Shown: positions 38,164 through 47,061 of the stretch, in pieces
How positions within the stretch are numbered: position 1 is the stretch's first letter
How the letters are laid out: each line of letters starts with the position of its first letter
Source of the DNA: Burkholderia savannae
Lineage (GTDB): Bacteria > Pseudomonadota > Gammaproteobacteria > Burkholderiales > Burkholderiaceae
Assembly (NCBI RefSeq): GCF_001524445.2
Contig: NZ_CP013418.1
Span: forward strand, 806,001-870,000
Length of the DNA stretch: 64,000 nt
Reading direction: 5' to 3'
Made by a program: the position numbers and the translations under genes
Notes under the pieces: model-generated
Told to the model about the DNA's origin: nothing
The model's input: the letters and a program-made list of their open reading frames with translations, nothing else
Databases searched by the model: none

Positions 38164-38681
38164 CGATGATGTCCCATCGTTGTGAAAGACACCGGCCGTC
38201 GAAGCGGCGCGTCGGTCAGCAGCGCGCGCATGCGCTCGCGTGCGCGCGAGAGCCGCGACATCACCGTGCCGACCGGCAAGCCGAGCACCGCCGACGCCTC
38301 CTGATAGCTCAGCTCCTCGACGCAGACGAGCAGCAGCACCTCGCGCTGCTCGAGCGGCAGCCGGTACAGCATCCGCTGCACGTCGCGCAGCACGAGCGCG
38401 TCCACCTGGCCCGCCGGCGCCTCGAGCGTGCGCCACGGGCCCTCGTCGTCGTCGACGGCGAATTCGCGGCGCGCGCGCAACTGGTCGATGTACAAATGGC
38501 GCAGGATCGTCAGCAGCCACGCGCGCAGGTTGCTGTCGGGGCGAAACGCGCGCATCCGCTCGAGCGCTCGCTCGGCGGTGTCCTGCACCAGGTCGTCGGC
38601 CCATGCGGGGTCGCCCGTCAGCGCGCGCGCATAGCGCCGCAGTTGCGGCAGCCAGCCGACGACGTCCGTTTCGAAGCTCAC
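38160..38681 (-). CDS. ECF sigma factor
   Basis: A 173-residue sigma-70-family ECF factor. Region 2 is RRYARALTGDPAWADDLVQDTAERAL with NLRAWLLTILRHLYIDQLR; region 4 is LPLEQREVLLLVCVEELSYQEASAVLGLPVGTVMSRLSRARERM. It is translationally coupled to its anti-sigma gene. The YceI and COG4315 genes follow on the same strand and are probable targets, giving an envelope or oxidative-stress response module. Confidence 0.92.
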   Translation of the reverse strand: MSFETDVVGWLPQLRRYARALTGDPAWADDLVQDTAERALERMRAFRPDSNLRAWLLTILRHLYIDQLRARREFAVDDDEGPWRTLEAPAGQVDALVLRDVQRMLYRLPLEQREVLLLVCVEELSYQEASAVLGLPVGTVMSRLSRARERMRALLTDAPLRRPVSFTTMGHHR

Positions 38682-38696
38682 GCGCGGCGCCGTCGT

Positions 38697-38843
38697 TCAA
38701 TAGCCGCCGCCACTGCCTCGGCCGTAGCCGCTCGCCGGCGCCGCATGGCCGGACGGCGACATGTCGTCCGACGACGCGCAGCCCGCGGACAGCATCAGCG
38801 CGAGCAGCGCGCATACGACCGAAAGTATCCGCGTCGATTTCAT
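38697..38843 (-). CDS. Small lipoprotein ahead of the sigma factor
   Basis: A 48-residue peptide: MKSTRILSVVCALLALMLSAGC, a canonical lipobox LSAGC, followed by a short Ser/Gly-rich mature part ending RGSGGGY. The SD is GGAGG at good spacing. It precedes the ECF sigma gene by 15 bases and probably heads the operon. Function unknown. Confidence 0.7.
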   Translation of the reverse strand: MKSTRILSVVCALLALMLSAGCASSDDMSPSGHAAPASGYGRGSGGGY

Positions 38844-39250
38844 TTCCGCCTCCGGGCGGCGCGCCAGTCGGGTCCGGGCGTCGCGCGCACGCCGCGGCGG
38901 ACGGCGCCCCATGTGTACGAGAACGATCACCGCGCTTGTTTTATTCCGTTGTTTGCGGGACGCACTCACAACCACTCACAACGATACGCGGCTTCGCGGG
39001 CGTTGCACGTGCTGGAAAACGCGGTGGAACCGTTTCGGGATCGGATGGCGGGCGTTCCTGCGCGTCATCCCGCGCCGACGCGACGCCGATGCAAGCAAGC
39101 TGCGAGCGCGCCCGCCGCCGCGCGCCCAAACACGCGGCCGGCCCATGCCGCTCCCCCCGCGGCCCTTTTTTGCGACAATTCGACGATTGCCCGCCGCGCC
39201 GCCGCGCGCGGCCGACCGCACCATCCGCATCACGACAGCCCCGACCGCCC
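38844..39250. other. Divergent promoter region
   Basis: About 400 bases between the sigma-factor operon (left) and the AraC-type gene (right). No gene is supported. It should contain the promoters of both; a repeated ACCACTCACAAC... ACTCACAACG pair (about 38970-38985) is the only feature I see. Confidence 0.45.
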
Positions 39251-40216
39251 ATGCCGCCCACCCCAGCCAAGCCGCGCACGTACGCGATGCCCGAGCGCAG
39301 CGACCGCCTCGACTTCTACATCCGCGACGAGGCCACGCGCCAGGCGATCACCGAGCCGCACCGGCATGCTTACTTCCAGATCCAGTTCAACCTCGGCGGC
39401 GACACCGAGCAGCAGATCGGCGGGCTCACGCGGGCGTTCCCGCGCGGTGCGCTCGCGTTCGTGCTGCCGTACCGCGAGCACCTGATTGCGCATCCGCCGG
39501 GCGCGCACTTCGTCGTGATCAATTTTTCGCAGACGTTCCTGCGCGCCGATCTCGACGTCGACCCGCTCGATCTCGAAGACGTATCCGCGCAGCGCGCGCC
39601 CGAGCTCGCGCCGTTCCGCTTCCAGGAGCACCTCGACTTCATCCTGACGGGCGCGGCGTTCGACGACGCGCGCCGCCTCGCGCAGCGCATGCTCGAGGCC
39701 GACCGCGCGCGCACGTTCGGCTCGGTGCCGCTGCTGCGCGGCTATCTGCTGCAACTGATCGGGCTCGTCTGCACGCAGTACGCGGGCCCGCTCACGAAAC
39801 TCGCGCTAAGCGGCGCGCACCGCGCGGGCCGCCGCGACGCGTTCGCGCGCGTGCTGCGCCACGTGCGCGCGAACCTGACGAACGACGAGCTGACGCTCGC
39901 GGGCACCGCCCGCGCGGCGTTCCTGTCGCCGAACTACCTCGCGCACCTGATCCGCAAGGAAACGGGCAGCACGTTCACCGATCTCGTCACCGAGCGGCGG
40001 ATCGCGCTCGCGCAGTCGCTGCTCGCGCACACGACGCGGCGGATCGCCGACATCGCGCACGCGGTCGGGTTTCGCGACGAAGGCTATTTCTCGCGGCGGT
40101 TTCGCGCGTGCGTCGGGGTGTCGCCGAAGGAGTACCGCGAAGCGAACGGCGCGGCTGGCGCGGCCGGCGCGGCGAAAAGCGTGGCGCGGAGGGCCGCGAA
40201 ACCGCGCGCGTCGTAG
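39251..40216 (+). CDS. AraC-family transcriptional regulator
   Basis: A 321-residue protein. The N-terminal cupin-like ligand domain contains EPHRHAYFQIQFNLGGDTEQQIGG and ALAFVLPYREHLI. The C-terminal AraC domain has two helix-turn-helix motifs: LAGTARAAFLSPNYLAHLIRKETGSTFTDLV and RRIADIAHAVGFRDEGYFSRRFRACVGVSPKEYR. ATG 39251 was chosen because earlier in-frame codons lack an SD and coding character. An 18-bp palindrome separates it from the downstream hydrolase gene, the likely target. Confidence 0.88.
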   Translation: MPPTPAKPRTYAMPERSDRLDFYIRDEATRQAITEPHRHAYFQIQFNLGGDTEQQIGGLTRAFPRGALAFVLPYREHLIAHPPGAHFVVINFSQTFLRADLDVDPLDLEDVSAQRAPELAPFRFQEHLDFILTGAAFDDARRLAQRMLEADRARTFGSVPLLRGYLLQLIGLVCTQYAGPLTKLALSGAHRAGRRDAFARVLRHVRANLTNDELTLAGTARAAFLSPNYLAHLIRKETGSTFTDLVTERRIALAQSLLAHTTRRIADIAHAVGFRDEGYFSRRFRACVGVSPKEYREANGAAGAAGAAKSVARRAAKPRAS

Positions 40217-40270
40217 TTTTGTCCATGAACGCGACACATCCGTCGCATCGGCGTGCGCGCCGCATTGGTA

Positions 40271-40288
40271 TCGTCGACGGGTCGACGA
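40271..40288. promoter_or_regulatory. Palindrome between the AraC gene and the hydrolase gene
   Basis: TCGTCGAC-GG-GTCGACGA, perfect 8-bp arms, 89 bases before the hydrolase ATG. It is a possible regulator site, though AraC proteins usually bind direct repeats, and GC-rich palindromes arise by chance. Confidence 0.35.
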
Positions 40289-40376
40289 CGCCCGCCGCGA
40301 CGCACGAGCGGACGTCCCGCCCGCGAAGGCCGCTGCTAGCGCTTTCGCTTTCCGAACCCTTTTCCGAGACCAGAAG

Positions 40377-41081
40377 ATGACCGATTACGTTTTCGCGCCG
40401 CCCGCCGCTCCGTCCGTCGAAGTCGCCGGCTCCGCCGCGCGCTTTCCGGTGCGCCGCGTGTTCTGCGTCGGCCGCAACTATGCGGACCATGCGCGCGAGA
40501 TGGGCGCCGATCCGAACCGCGAGCCGCCGTTCTTCTTCACGAAGCCGGCCGATGCGATCGTGCCCGCGAGCGGCACGGTGCCGTATCCGACGCTCACGTC
40601 CGACCTGCACCACGAGATCGAGCTCGTGATCGCGATCGGCCGCGGCGGCCGCGCGATCGCCGCCGACGCGGCGCTCGATCACGTGTGGGGCTACGGCGTC
40701 GGCGTCGACCTGACGCGGCGCGATCTGCAGGCGCAGGCGAAGAAAGCCGGCCGCCCGTGGGACTGGGCGAAGGGCTTCGACGCATCGGGCCCGTTGACGG
40801 CGCTCCTTCCGGTCGCGTCGATCGGCCATCCGCTGCGCGGACGGATCTGGCTCGCGGTCAACGGCGAAACGCGCCAGCAGGGCGATCTCGCCGACATGAT
40901 CTGGCCGATTCCGGACGTCATCGCGTACGCGTCGCGCGCGGTCGAGCTGCGCGCGGGCGACCTGATCTTCACCGGCACGCCGGCGGGCGTCGCCGCGCTG
41001 CAGCCGGGCGACCGCGTGACGGGCGGCGTCGACGGCGTCGCGTCGTTCGAGTTCGTCGTCGGGGAAAAGCCCGCGGCGTGA
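40377..41081 (+). CDS. Fumarylacetoacetate-hydrolase family (fumarylpyruvate hydrolase-like)
   Basis: A 234-residue enzyme of the FAH superfamily. It shows FCVGRNYADHAREMG, PFFFTKPADAIVP, the metal-binding pair E80/E82 in DLHHEIELVIAIG, then VWGYGVGVDLTRRDLQAQAKKAGRPWDWAKGFD, a signature of fumarylpyruvate hydrolases (gentisate pathway, NagK/NagL type). The C-terminal LIFTGTPAGVAALQPGD completes the fold. The reaction would be hydrolysis of fumarylpyruvate or a similar acylpyruvate to fumarate and pyruvate. No gentisate dioxygenase or isomerase is nearby, so the route is uncertain. Confidence 0.87.
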   Translation: MTDYVFAPPAAPSVEVAGSAARFPVRRVFCVGRNYADHAREMGADPNREPPFFFTKPADAIVPASGTVPYPTLTSDLHHEIELVIAIGRGGRAIAADAALDHVWGYGVGVDLTRRDLQAQAKKAGRPWDWAKGFDASGPLTALLPVASIGHPLRGRIWLAVNGETRQQGDLADMIWPIPDVIAYASRAVELRAGDLIFTGTPAGVAALQPGDRVTGGVDGVASFEFVVGEKPAA

Positions 41082-41260
41082 GCGATTCCGCGCTCGCGCG
41101 GCGCGCACGCACGCAGACACTGCCCGCACGCGCGGCGCTCGCCTTCGCGTGCGCCGTGTCGTGCAGCGCGTCGTCCGCGCCGGCATTCGGGCAACGTCGC
41201 GCGCAGGGTCGAGCCGGACCGCGGCGGCGGCGCTGACGTCAGTGTCCGCGCCGCCCGACG

Positions 41261-41485
41261 TCACGCCCGATCCGGCCCCTCGGCTTGCGATCGTCTTTGC
41301 ATCGACGGGCAACGCACCGAGCCGTACGAGCAGAACACGCAGCAGTCGCCCGGCTTCGGACGCAGCAGCGCGCCGCACGCGCCGCATGCGTAATAGAACA
41401 GGCAGACGTCCTCGGGCATCGTCTCGCGCCGCGCGAAGCCGCAGTGCGGGCAGGTCAGCACGGATTCCCGCACAATCTCGTTCAT
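41261..41485 (-). CDS. Small zinc-ribbon protein (GDCCVFCSYG family)
   Basis: A 74-residue protein with CPHCGFARRE, CGACG and GDCCVFCSYGSVRCPSMQ. This is a conserved proteobacterial family often found near mercury or other metal-resistance and transport genes. The cysteine pairs suggest one or two metal sites. GAGGGAGCG is the SD for MNEIVRESV. The role is unknown; it stands alone here. Confidence 0.8.
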   Translation of the reverse strand: MNEIVRESVLTCPHCGFARRETMPEDVCLFYYACGACGALLRPKPGDCCVFCSYGSVRCPSMQRRSQAEGPDRA

Positions 41486-41922
41486 CGCTCCCTCCTCGAT
41501 ACGCGGCGCGGCGCGCGCGCGAACCGCGCCACACCGCACCGCACCGCGCTGCATCGCATCGCATCGCATCGCATCCAGAATATCGCCGCCGCCGCGAGCC
41601 ACCACGCAATCGCAACACGCCGTGTCGCGAGGCTCTCGCCGACGCCAGCGGCGGCAACGGCAGCGGCAACGGAGACGGCCCGCGCACACTCGGCGTCCGC
41701 CGTCGCACTCGCGCCGCGCCGCGCGGCGATACGGTCGCCTCGGCAGCCGTGATCTCGATGCGCCTCAAATCAGCGTCGCGGCGCCGTCGCCGGTCGCCCG
41801 CGCGCGGCGTCGACGGCAGTTGCTCGGACAAACGGCGCGTCGAACGAAGCCGCGCGGGCGGCCCGCGATTCCAATCGCGTTATGATGTGCGGCCTTTCAT
41901 CAGATCATTCGTGGTTCTATTC
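41486..41922. other. Intergenic region with 5-bp repeat
   Basis: About 435 bases without a supportable gene. GCATC occurs five times in tandem at 41551-41575, preceded by CACCGC repeats. The promoter of the downstream CPBP gene is expected near its right end. Confidence 0.5.
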
Positions 41923-42795
41923 ATGTCTGGCAACACCTTCTGGCTCGCGGCTCCGTGGGCCGCACTCTTTATCGCCGCGCTCGCGGCCGTCTGGTTTCCT
42001 AAGCTGCGCGCGGCAAGCCTCGGTTTCGGCGCGCTCGGCTATGCGGGCGCGTTCGCGACCGGCCTGATGGCGCCCGTCGCGCTCGCTCCGATCGCGCTCC
42101 TCGCAGCCGCCGCATACGCGGCCGCGCCGCGGCGCCACGCGGCCGTTCGCGTCGCGGGACACGCCGTCTTCGTCGTGCTCGCGATCGCGCTGATGCTTCA
42201 CTGGCTGCCGGGCTTTCACAACCCGCGCGTGATCGGCCCCGTGCGCTACACGCCCGACGCCGTGCCGTTCTCGATGTACCTGAATCTCGACAAGCCGCTC
42301 GTCGGCTTCTGGCTGCTGTGGGCGCTGCCGTGGCTGCAGCCGATCGACGATCGCGCGCGCGCATGGCGCACCGGCATCGTCGCGGCGATCGCGACGTCGG
42401 CGGTCTGCCTCGTGTTCGCGCTCGGCGTCGGCCTCGTCGGCTGGGCGCCGAAGTGGCCCGAATCGGCATGGCTCTGGTTCGCGAACAATCTGCTGCTCGT
42501 CTGCTTCGCCGAAGAGGCGCTGTTCCGCGGCTATCTGCAAGGCGGGCTGAGCCGCCTTCTCGCGAATCGCGTACCGGCGTCGGGCGCGGTCGCGCTCGTC
42601 GCGGCCGCGCTGCTGTTCGGCGCCGCGCACGCCGCGGGCGGCTGGCAGTGGGTCGCGCTCGCGACCGTCGCGGGCATCGGCTACGGAATCGCGTATCGCT
42701 TGGGCGGACTGCAAGCCGCGGTGCTCGCGCACGTCGGGCTCAATCTCGCGCATTTCGGCCTGTTCACGTATCCGATGCTCGCGGCCGCGCGCTAA
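41923..42795 (+). CDS. CPBP-family intramembrane metalloprotease
   Basis: A 290-residue protein with about eight membrane segments. The CPBP (Abi, Rce1-like) motifs are complete: EEALFRG at 197-203, then FGAAHAAGG and LAHVGLNLAHF supplying the conserved His/Asn residues. Such glutamate-type intramembrane proteases process prenylated proteins in eukaryotes; in bacteria some act in bacteriocin immunity or signalling. ATG 41923 follows an AT-rich stretch and gives a normal N-terminal helix. The substrate cannot be inferred. Confidence 0.87.
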   Translation: MSGNTFWLAAPWAALFIAALAAVWFPKLRAASLGFGALGYAGAFATGLMAPVALAPIALLAAAAYAAAPRRHAAVRVAGHAVFVVLAIALMLHWLPGFHNPRVIGPVRYTPDAVPFSMYLNLDKPLVGFWLLWALPWLQPIDDRARAWRTGIVAAIATSAVCLVFALGVGLVGWAPKWPESAWLWFANNLLLVCFAEEALFRGYLQGGLSRLLANRVPASGAVALVAAALLFGAAHAAGGWQWVALATVAGIGYGIAYRLGGLQAAVLAHVGLNLAHFGLFTYPMLAAAR

Positions 42796-42807
42796 GCGCC
42801 GTCCCAA

Positions 42808-42828
42808 GCGCGGCCGAACCGGCCGCGC
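42808..42828. terminator. Hairpin between convergent CPBP and MarC genes
   Basis: GCGCGGCCG / CGGCCGCGC, 9 perfect pairs with loop AAC, no T-tract. Confidence 0.5.
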
Positions 42829-42987
42829 GTTGCGTGAGTCGCACGCGCGCTCGCACCGGCCGCGCAACGCGCCTTGATGCGCGGCCGAGTCTGGCTGCCC
42901 GTCACGGCCTTTCGTACGCGCGCCGACCGGCCGTCACGCCGTTTCCCGCGCGGCCGCGCCGGCCGCGCGCCGCATTGATCGATGCCG

Positions 42988-43659
42988 TCACTTCATCTGG
43001 TCGGCGATCGGCTGCAAGAATTCCGAAAATCCCGTCAGCATGATCTGCACGCCGACGCACAGCAGCAGGAACGCCGACACGCGCATCGCGACCTTCGTCC
43101 CTTCGGTGCCGAGGTAGCGCGCGAGGAACGCGGCGCGGCTGTACGTGAGCCAGATCACGAGCGCCGCGAGCGCCGACACCGCGACCGACACGATGCTCGA
43201 CAGCAGGAACTCCGACAGCTTGTGCGTGCGGTTCGCGTTCAGCGCGATCGCGGTCGCGATCGAGCCGGGGCCCGTCGTCAGCGGAATCGTCAGCGGGAAG
43301 AACGCGCGCGCCATCGCGTTGCGCGGCTCGACGGGCTTCGCCGCAGAATCGCCTCCGCTCGGCACGTCGGGCTCGTTGAGCATCTGCCAGCCGGCCACCG
43401 CCACGGCAAGGCCGCCGCCGATGCGCAGCGCCTCGAGCGAGATTCCGAAGAAATGCAGGATCGGCGTGCCGACGAAGAACGCGGCGAGCAGCACCATGAA
43501 CGCGTTGATCGCCACCTTGCGCGCGAGCGCCGCGCGCTGCGCCTCGGTCAGCGACTCGGTGCGCTCGAGGAACAGGAACGCGATGCCGAACGGATTGATG
43601 ATGCCCATGAGGCCGGTGAAGCCGAACAGGATTTCGGAGATCAGGCGGTCGACGATCAT
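42988..43659 (-). CDS. MarC-family integral membrane protein
   Basis: A 223-residue protein with six predicted membrane segments. It shows the MarC/UPF0056 blocks LMGIINPFGIAFLFL, RKVAINAFMVLLAAFFVG and AFFPLTIPLTTGPGSIATAIAL (the NPxG and PLTxGPG motifs). It is probably an inner-membrane transporter of unknown substrate; despite the name it is not an antibiotic-resistance determinant. ATG 43659 gives the standard family N-terminus. Confidence 0.88.
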   Translation of the reverse strand: MIVDRLISEILFGFTGLMGIINPFGIAFLFLERTESLTEAQRAALARKVAINAFMVLLAAFFVGTPILHFFGISLEALRIGGGLAVAVAGWQMLNEPDVPSGGDSAAKPVEPRNAMARAFFPLTIPLTTGPGSIATAIALNANRTHKLSEFLLSSIVSVAVSALAALVIWLTYSRAAFLARYLGTEGTKVAMRVSAFLLLCVGVQIMLTGFSEFLQPIADQMK

Positions 43660-43978
43660 CGGGAAGCGGGAAGAACGAAGAAGGGTTATGGGGCGCCGCT
43701 CGCGCGGCCGCGCCATTGTAGAGCATGCTCGCCGCGCCGAGCCGCGGCCGACGGCACGCACGGCGGCCGAGCCGCACCGACGGCCTCGGCATTCCCGCCG
43801 CCGTTGCGTGTTGCGTGTTGCGTGTTGCCTTTGCGTGTCGACTTTACCCTTTGCGCGTCGCCTTTACGCATCCCCTTTGCGTGTCGGCTTCGTGCATCAC
43901 CCTTGCACGCCGCCTTTATGAGTCGACTTTACGCGTCGACTTTGCGTGCCGACGTCACCCGTTGCCGTCACGCGCCAC
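43660..43978. other. Spacer with repeated TGCGTGT and related units
   Basis: About 320 bases. From about 43802 the unit TTGCGTG is repeated three times, then diverges into GTCGACTTTA-like repeats up to about 43965. No gene is supported. Confidence 0.6.
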
Positions 43979-45316
43979 TCACGCCGCCTTCCCGCGCGTG
44001 TCGATCACGCGCCTCGCCTTGCCCGTCGCGGTCGTCGAAATCCCGCCCGCCGGCAGCACCGCGACGCCCGCCGACACGCCGACCATCGTCTTGATCCGGT
44101 GCCGCAGCTCGTGCGCGAGCGCCGCCCGGGCGTCGCCGCGCGCGCCCTCCGACGCGCCCGCCAGCGCGTCGGCGCGCAGCTCGACCGCGACGTCGAGCCG
44201 GTCCATGTGCCCGTCGCGCGAGACGGTCAGCTGGTAGCGGCCGGACAGTTGCGGCAGCGCGACGACGAGCTCCTCGATCTGGCTCGGAAACACGTTGACG
44301 CCGCGGATGATCAGCATGTCGTCCGAGCGGCCCGTGATCCGCGCGAGCCGGCGCATCGCGCGCGCGGTCGGCGGCAGGAGCGCGGTCAGGTCGCGCGTCC
44401 GGTAGCGGATCACGGGCAGCGCTTCCTTCGTGAGCGACGTGAACACGAGCTCGCCCTCGCTGCCGTCGGGCAACACCTCGCCCGTCGCCGGATCGACGAT
44501 CTCCGGATAGAAGTGGTCTTCCCAGACGGTCGGCCCGTCCTTCGTGTCGATGCACTCGCACGCGACGCCCGGCCCGATCACCTCGGACAGCCCGTAGATG
44601 TCGAGCGCGTCGATGCCCGCGCGCGCCTCGACCTCGTCGCGCAGCGCCTGCGTCCACGGCTCCGCGCCGAACACGCCGATCGCCAGCGACGACTTGGCGG
44701 GGTCCATCCCCTGCCGCGCCATTTCGTCGAGCAGGTTCAGCATGTACGACGGCGTGACGAGGATGATTCGCGGCTCGAAATCGCGAATGAGCTGCACCTG
44801 CTTCTCCGTCTGCCCGCCCGACATCGGCACGACCATGCAGCCGAGCCGCTCCGCGCCGTAATGAATGCCGAGCCCGCCCGTGAAGAGCCCGTAGCCGAAC
44901 GCATTGTGCAGCGTGTCGCCGGGCCGGCCGCCCGCCGCGCGGATCGAGCGCGCGGTCACGTTCGCCCACATGTCGATGTCGCGCGCGGTGTAGCCGACAA
45001 CCGTCGGCTTGCCCGTCGTGCCGCTCGACGCGTGCACGCGCACCACCTGCTCGCGCGGCACGGCGAACAGGCCGAACGGATAGTTGTCGCGCAAGTCTGC
45101 CTTCGTCGAGAATGGAAATTTCGCGAGATCGGCGAGCGTCGTCAGGTCGTCCGGATGCACGCCCGCCGCGTCGAAGCTGCGGCGATAGTGCCCGACGTTG
45201 TCGTACGCGTGGCGCAACGACCACTTGAGCCGCGACAGCTGCAGCGCCTGCAGCTCGTCGCGGCTCGCGGTCTCGATCGGCTCGAGTGCGCCGGCCGGGT
45301 GGGACGGTCGAGTCAT
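43979..45316 (-). CDS. paaK: Phenylacetate-CoA ligase
   Basis: A 445-residue adenylate-forming enzyme activating phenylacetate to phenylacetyl-CoA with ATP. The N-terminus is LQLSRLKWSLRHAYDNVGHYRRSFDAAGV. The AMP-binding loop is HASSGTTGKPTVVGYT (about 95-110), the aromatic pocket region is NAFGYGLFTGGLGIHYGAERLG, and the C-terminal domain hinge includes GRSDDMLIIRGVNVFPSQIE. Length is normal. No other paa genes are adjacent, so this is a solitary copy; the main paa cluster must be elsewhere. Its promoter carries a PaaR-like palindrome. Confidence 0.92.
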   Translation of the reverse strand: MTRPSHPAGALEPIETASRDELQALQLSRLKWSLRHAYDNVGHYRRSFDAAGVHPDDLTTLADLAKFPFSTKADLRDNYPFGLFAVPREQVVRVHASSGTTGKPTVVGYTARDIDMWANVTARSIRAAGGRPGDTLHNAFGYGLFTGGLGIHYGAERLGCMVVPMSGGQTEKQVQLIRDFEPRIILVTPSYMLNLLDEMARQGMDPAKSSLAIGVFGAEPWTQALRDEVEARAGIDALDIYGLSEVIGPGVACECIDTKDGPTVWEDHFYPEIVDPATGEVLPDGSEGELVFTSLTKEALPVIRYRTRDLTALLPPTARAMRRLARITGRSDDMLIIRGVNVFPSQIEELVVALPQLSGRYQLTVSRDGHMDRLDVAVELRADALAGASEGARGDARAALAHELRHRIKTMVGVSAGVAVLPAGGISTTATGKARRVIDTRGKAA

Positions 45317-45366
45317 TGGGGTCGCTCCTCCAATGGAGTGATGTCGTTCTGCGTTGTCGAGCGCGA

Positions 45367-45387
45367 ATTATAAACCGACCAGTCGGT
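45367..45387 (-). promoter_or_regulatory. PaaR-like operator and -10 of paaK
   Basis: ACCGAC-CA-GTCGGT at 45374-45387, perfect 6-bp arms, resembling the ACCGACCGGTCGGT site of TetR-type PaaR in beta-proteobacteria. On the minus strand TATAAT (45372-45367) follows directly, so binding would cover the promoter. The paaK start is about 50 bases further. Confidence 0.65.
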
Positions 45388-45586
45388 CGACAATAAAGAA
45401 GTATTCGCGGGCCGTTCCGCAAGGCACTTTTACCGTCCGCGCAAGCATCGGCGGCATGACGGCGGCGCTTCTTTTGCCTGTCCGCCGGCCGCTCGCCGAA
45501 GCGCCGCACGGCCCGCACGCCGGATTTCGGTGCCGGACCGCCTGTTAGAATCCCTGCTCGCGCCCCGCCACGACCAAGGACCCGCC

Positions 45587-46672
45587 ATGCCGATCTCTTC
45601 GCCCGCCCTCCCGCGCTGGACGCTCATCGCCCCGCTCGCCGCCTGGCTGGTGCTCGCGCTGTCGCGCGTCGTGCCGGCCGAAGGCTTCGCGATCGCATTC
45701 GTCGCCGCCGCGCTCGCGGGCGCCGTGTTCTCCGCCGTTCACCACGCCGAAGTCGTCGCGCACCGCGTCGGCGAGCCGTTCGGCACGCTCGTGCTCGCGA
45801 TCGCCGTCACCGTGATCGAGGTCGCGCTGATCGTGTCCGTGATGTTGTCGAGCGGCCCCGAGAAATCGGGCCTCGCGCGCGACACGGTGTTCGCCGCGGT
45901 GATGATCGTCTGCAACGGGATCGTCGGGCTGTGCCTGCTCGTCGGCGGCTGGAAGCACGGCGAGCAGGATTTCCAGGGCCGCGGCGCGACCAAGGCGCTC
46001 GCGGTGCTCGCGTCGCTGTCGGTGCTCTCGCTCGTGATGCCGAACTACCTGAGCGCCGCGCCCGGCCCGCGGCTGTCGACGTCGCAGCTCGCGTTCGCCG
46101 GCGTGTCGTCGCTGGTGCTGTACGGCATGTTCGTGTTCGTGCAGACGGTGCGCCACCGCGACTACTTCCTGATCGACGGCAGTGCCGACGAATCCATCCA
46201 TGCGGTGCCGCCGAGCGGCCGCACCGCGCTCATGAGCATCGTGTTCCTGTTCGTGAGCCTCGTCTCGGTCGTGCTGCTCGCGAAGCTCCTGTCACCCGCG
46301 GTCGAGCGCACCGTGTTCAGGCTCGGCGCGCCCGAAGCGGCGGTCGGCATCGTGATCGCCGCGCTGGTGCTGCTGCCGGAAGGGCTCGCCGCGGTCGGCG
46401 CGGCGCGCGCGAACCGGCTGCAGACGAGCATGAACCTCGCGCTCGGCTCCGCGCTCGCGAGCATCGGCCTGACGATTCCGACCGTCGCCGCCGTGTTCAT
46501 CTGGACGGGCGACCCGCTCACGCTCGGCATCGGCGGCATGGAGACGGTGCTGCTGTCGCTCACGCTGCTCGTCAGCACGCTGACGCTGAGCATGGGGCGC
46601 ACGACCGTCCTGCACGGCGTCGTGCACCTGTCGCTGTTCGCCGCCTATCTGTTCCTGTCGGTCACGCACTGA
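45587..46672 (+). CDS. ChaA-type cation/proton antiporter
   Basis: A 361-residue protein of the CaCA superfamily with ten to eleven membrane segments. Its first half contains GEPFGTLVLAIAVTVIEVALIVSVML, and the second carries the matching alpha-repeat AALVLLPEGLAAVGAARANRLQTSMNLALGSALASIGLTIP. The acidic residue in VIEVALI and the PEG motif are typical of ChaA (Na+/K+/Ca2+:H+). ATG 45587 has AAGGA six bases before it. It shares the intergenic region with the divergent paaK. Confidence 0.87.
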   Translation: MPISSPALPRWTLIAPLAAWLVLALSRVVPAEGFAIAFVAAALAGAVFSAVHHAEVVAHRVGEPFGTLVLAIAVTVIEVALIVSVMLSSGPEKSGLARDTVFAAVMIVCNGIVGLCLLVGGWKHGEQDFQGRGATKALAVLASLSVLSLVMPNYLSAAPGPRLSTSQLAFAGVSSLVLYGMFVFVQTVRHRDYFLIDGSADESIHAVPPSGRTALMSIVFLFVSLVSVVLLAKLLSPAVERTVFRLGAPEAAVGIVIAALVLLPEGLAAVGAARANRLQTSMNLALGSALASIGLTIPTVAAVFIWTGDPLTLGIGGMETVLLSLTLLVSTLTLSMGRTTVLHGVVHLSLFAAYLFLSVTH

Positions 46673-46830
46673 CACGCGTCGCCGGCTCGGGCGTTCCGCG
46701 GGAAGCTTCGCGCCGATCCCGGATGGCGGCGGGCAAGCTTGGATTTACATCGCGTGTCGCGCGCCCTTACGCGCCGCGGTTCGTGTTGCCGGAAAGAATC
46801 GGCGGCGGATAGAGCGGCCATCGCGCCTGC

Positions 46831-47061
46831 GTGCTTCGAGCGTGCTTCGAGCGTGCTTCGAGCGTGCTTCGAGCGTGCTTCGAGCGTGCTTCGAGCGTGC
46901 TTCGAGCGTGCTTCGAGCGTGCTTCGAGCGTGCTTCGAGCGTGCTTCGAGCGTGCTTCGAGCGTGCTTCGAGCGTGCTTCGAGCGTGCTTCGAGCGTGCT
47001 TCGAGCGTGCTTCGAGCGTGCTTCGAGCGTGCTTCGAGCGTGCTTCGAGCGTGCTTCGAGC
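46831..47061 (+). repeat. 11-bp tandem array, 21 perfect copies
   Basis: GTGCTTCGAGC repeated 21 times without interruption (231 bases). Because 11 is not a multiple of 3 and the unit has no stop in any frame, long spurious open frames run through it in several frames of both strands. It ends inside the left arm of the hairpin at 47051-47090. This is a typical hypervariable VNTR. Confidence 0.97.

Noticed and set aside
46831..47061. CRISPR array
   Set aside because: The 11-bp units are directly adjacent with no spacers, and there are no cas genes.
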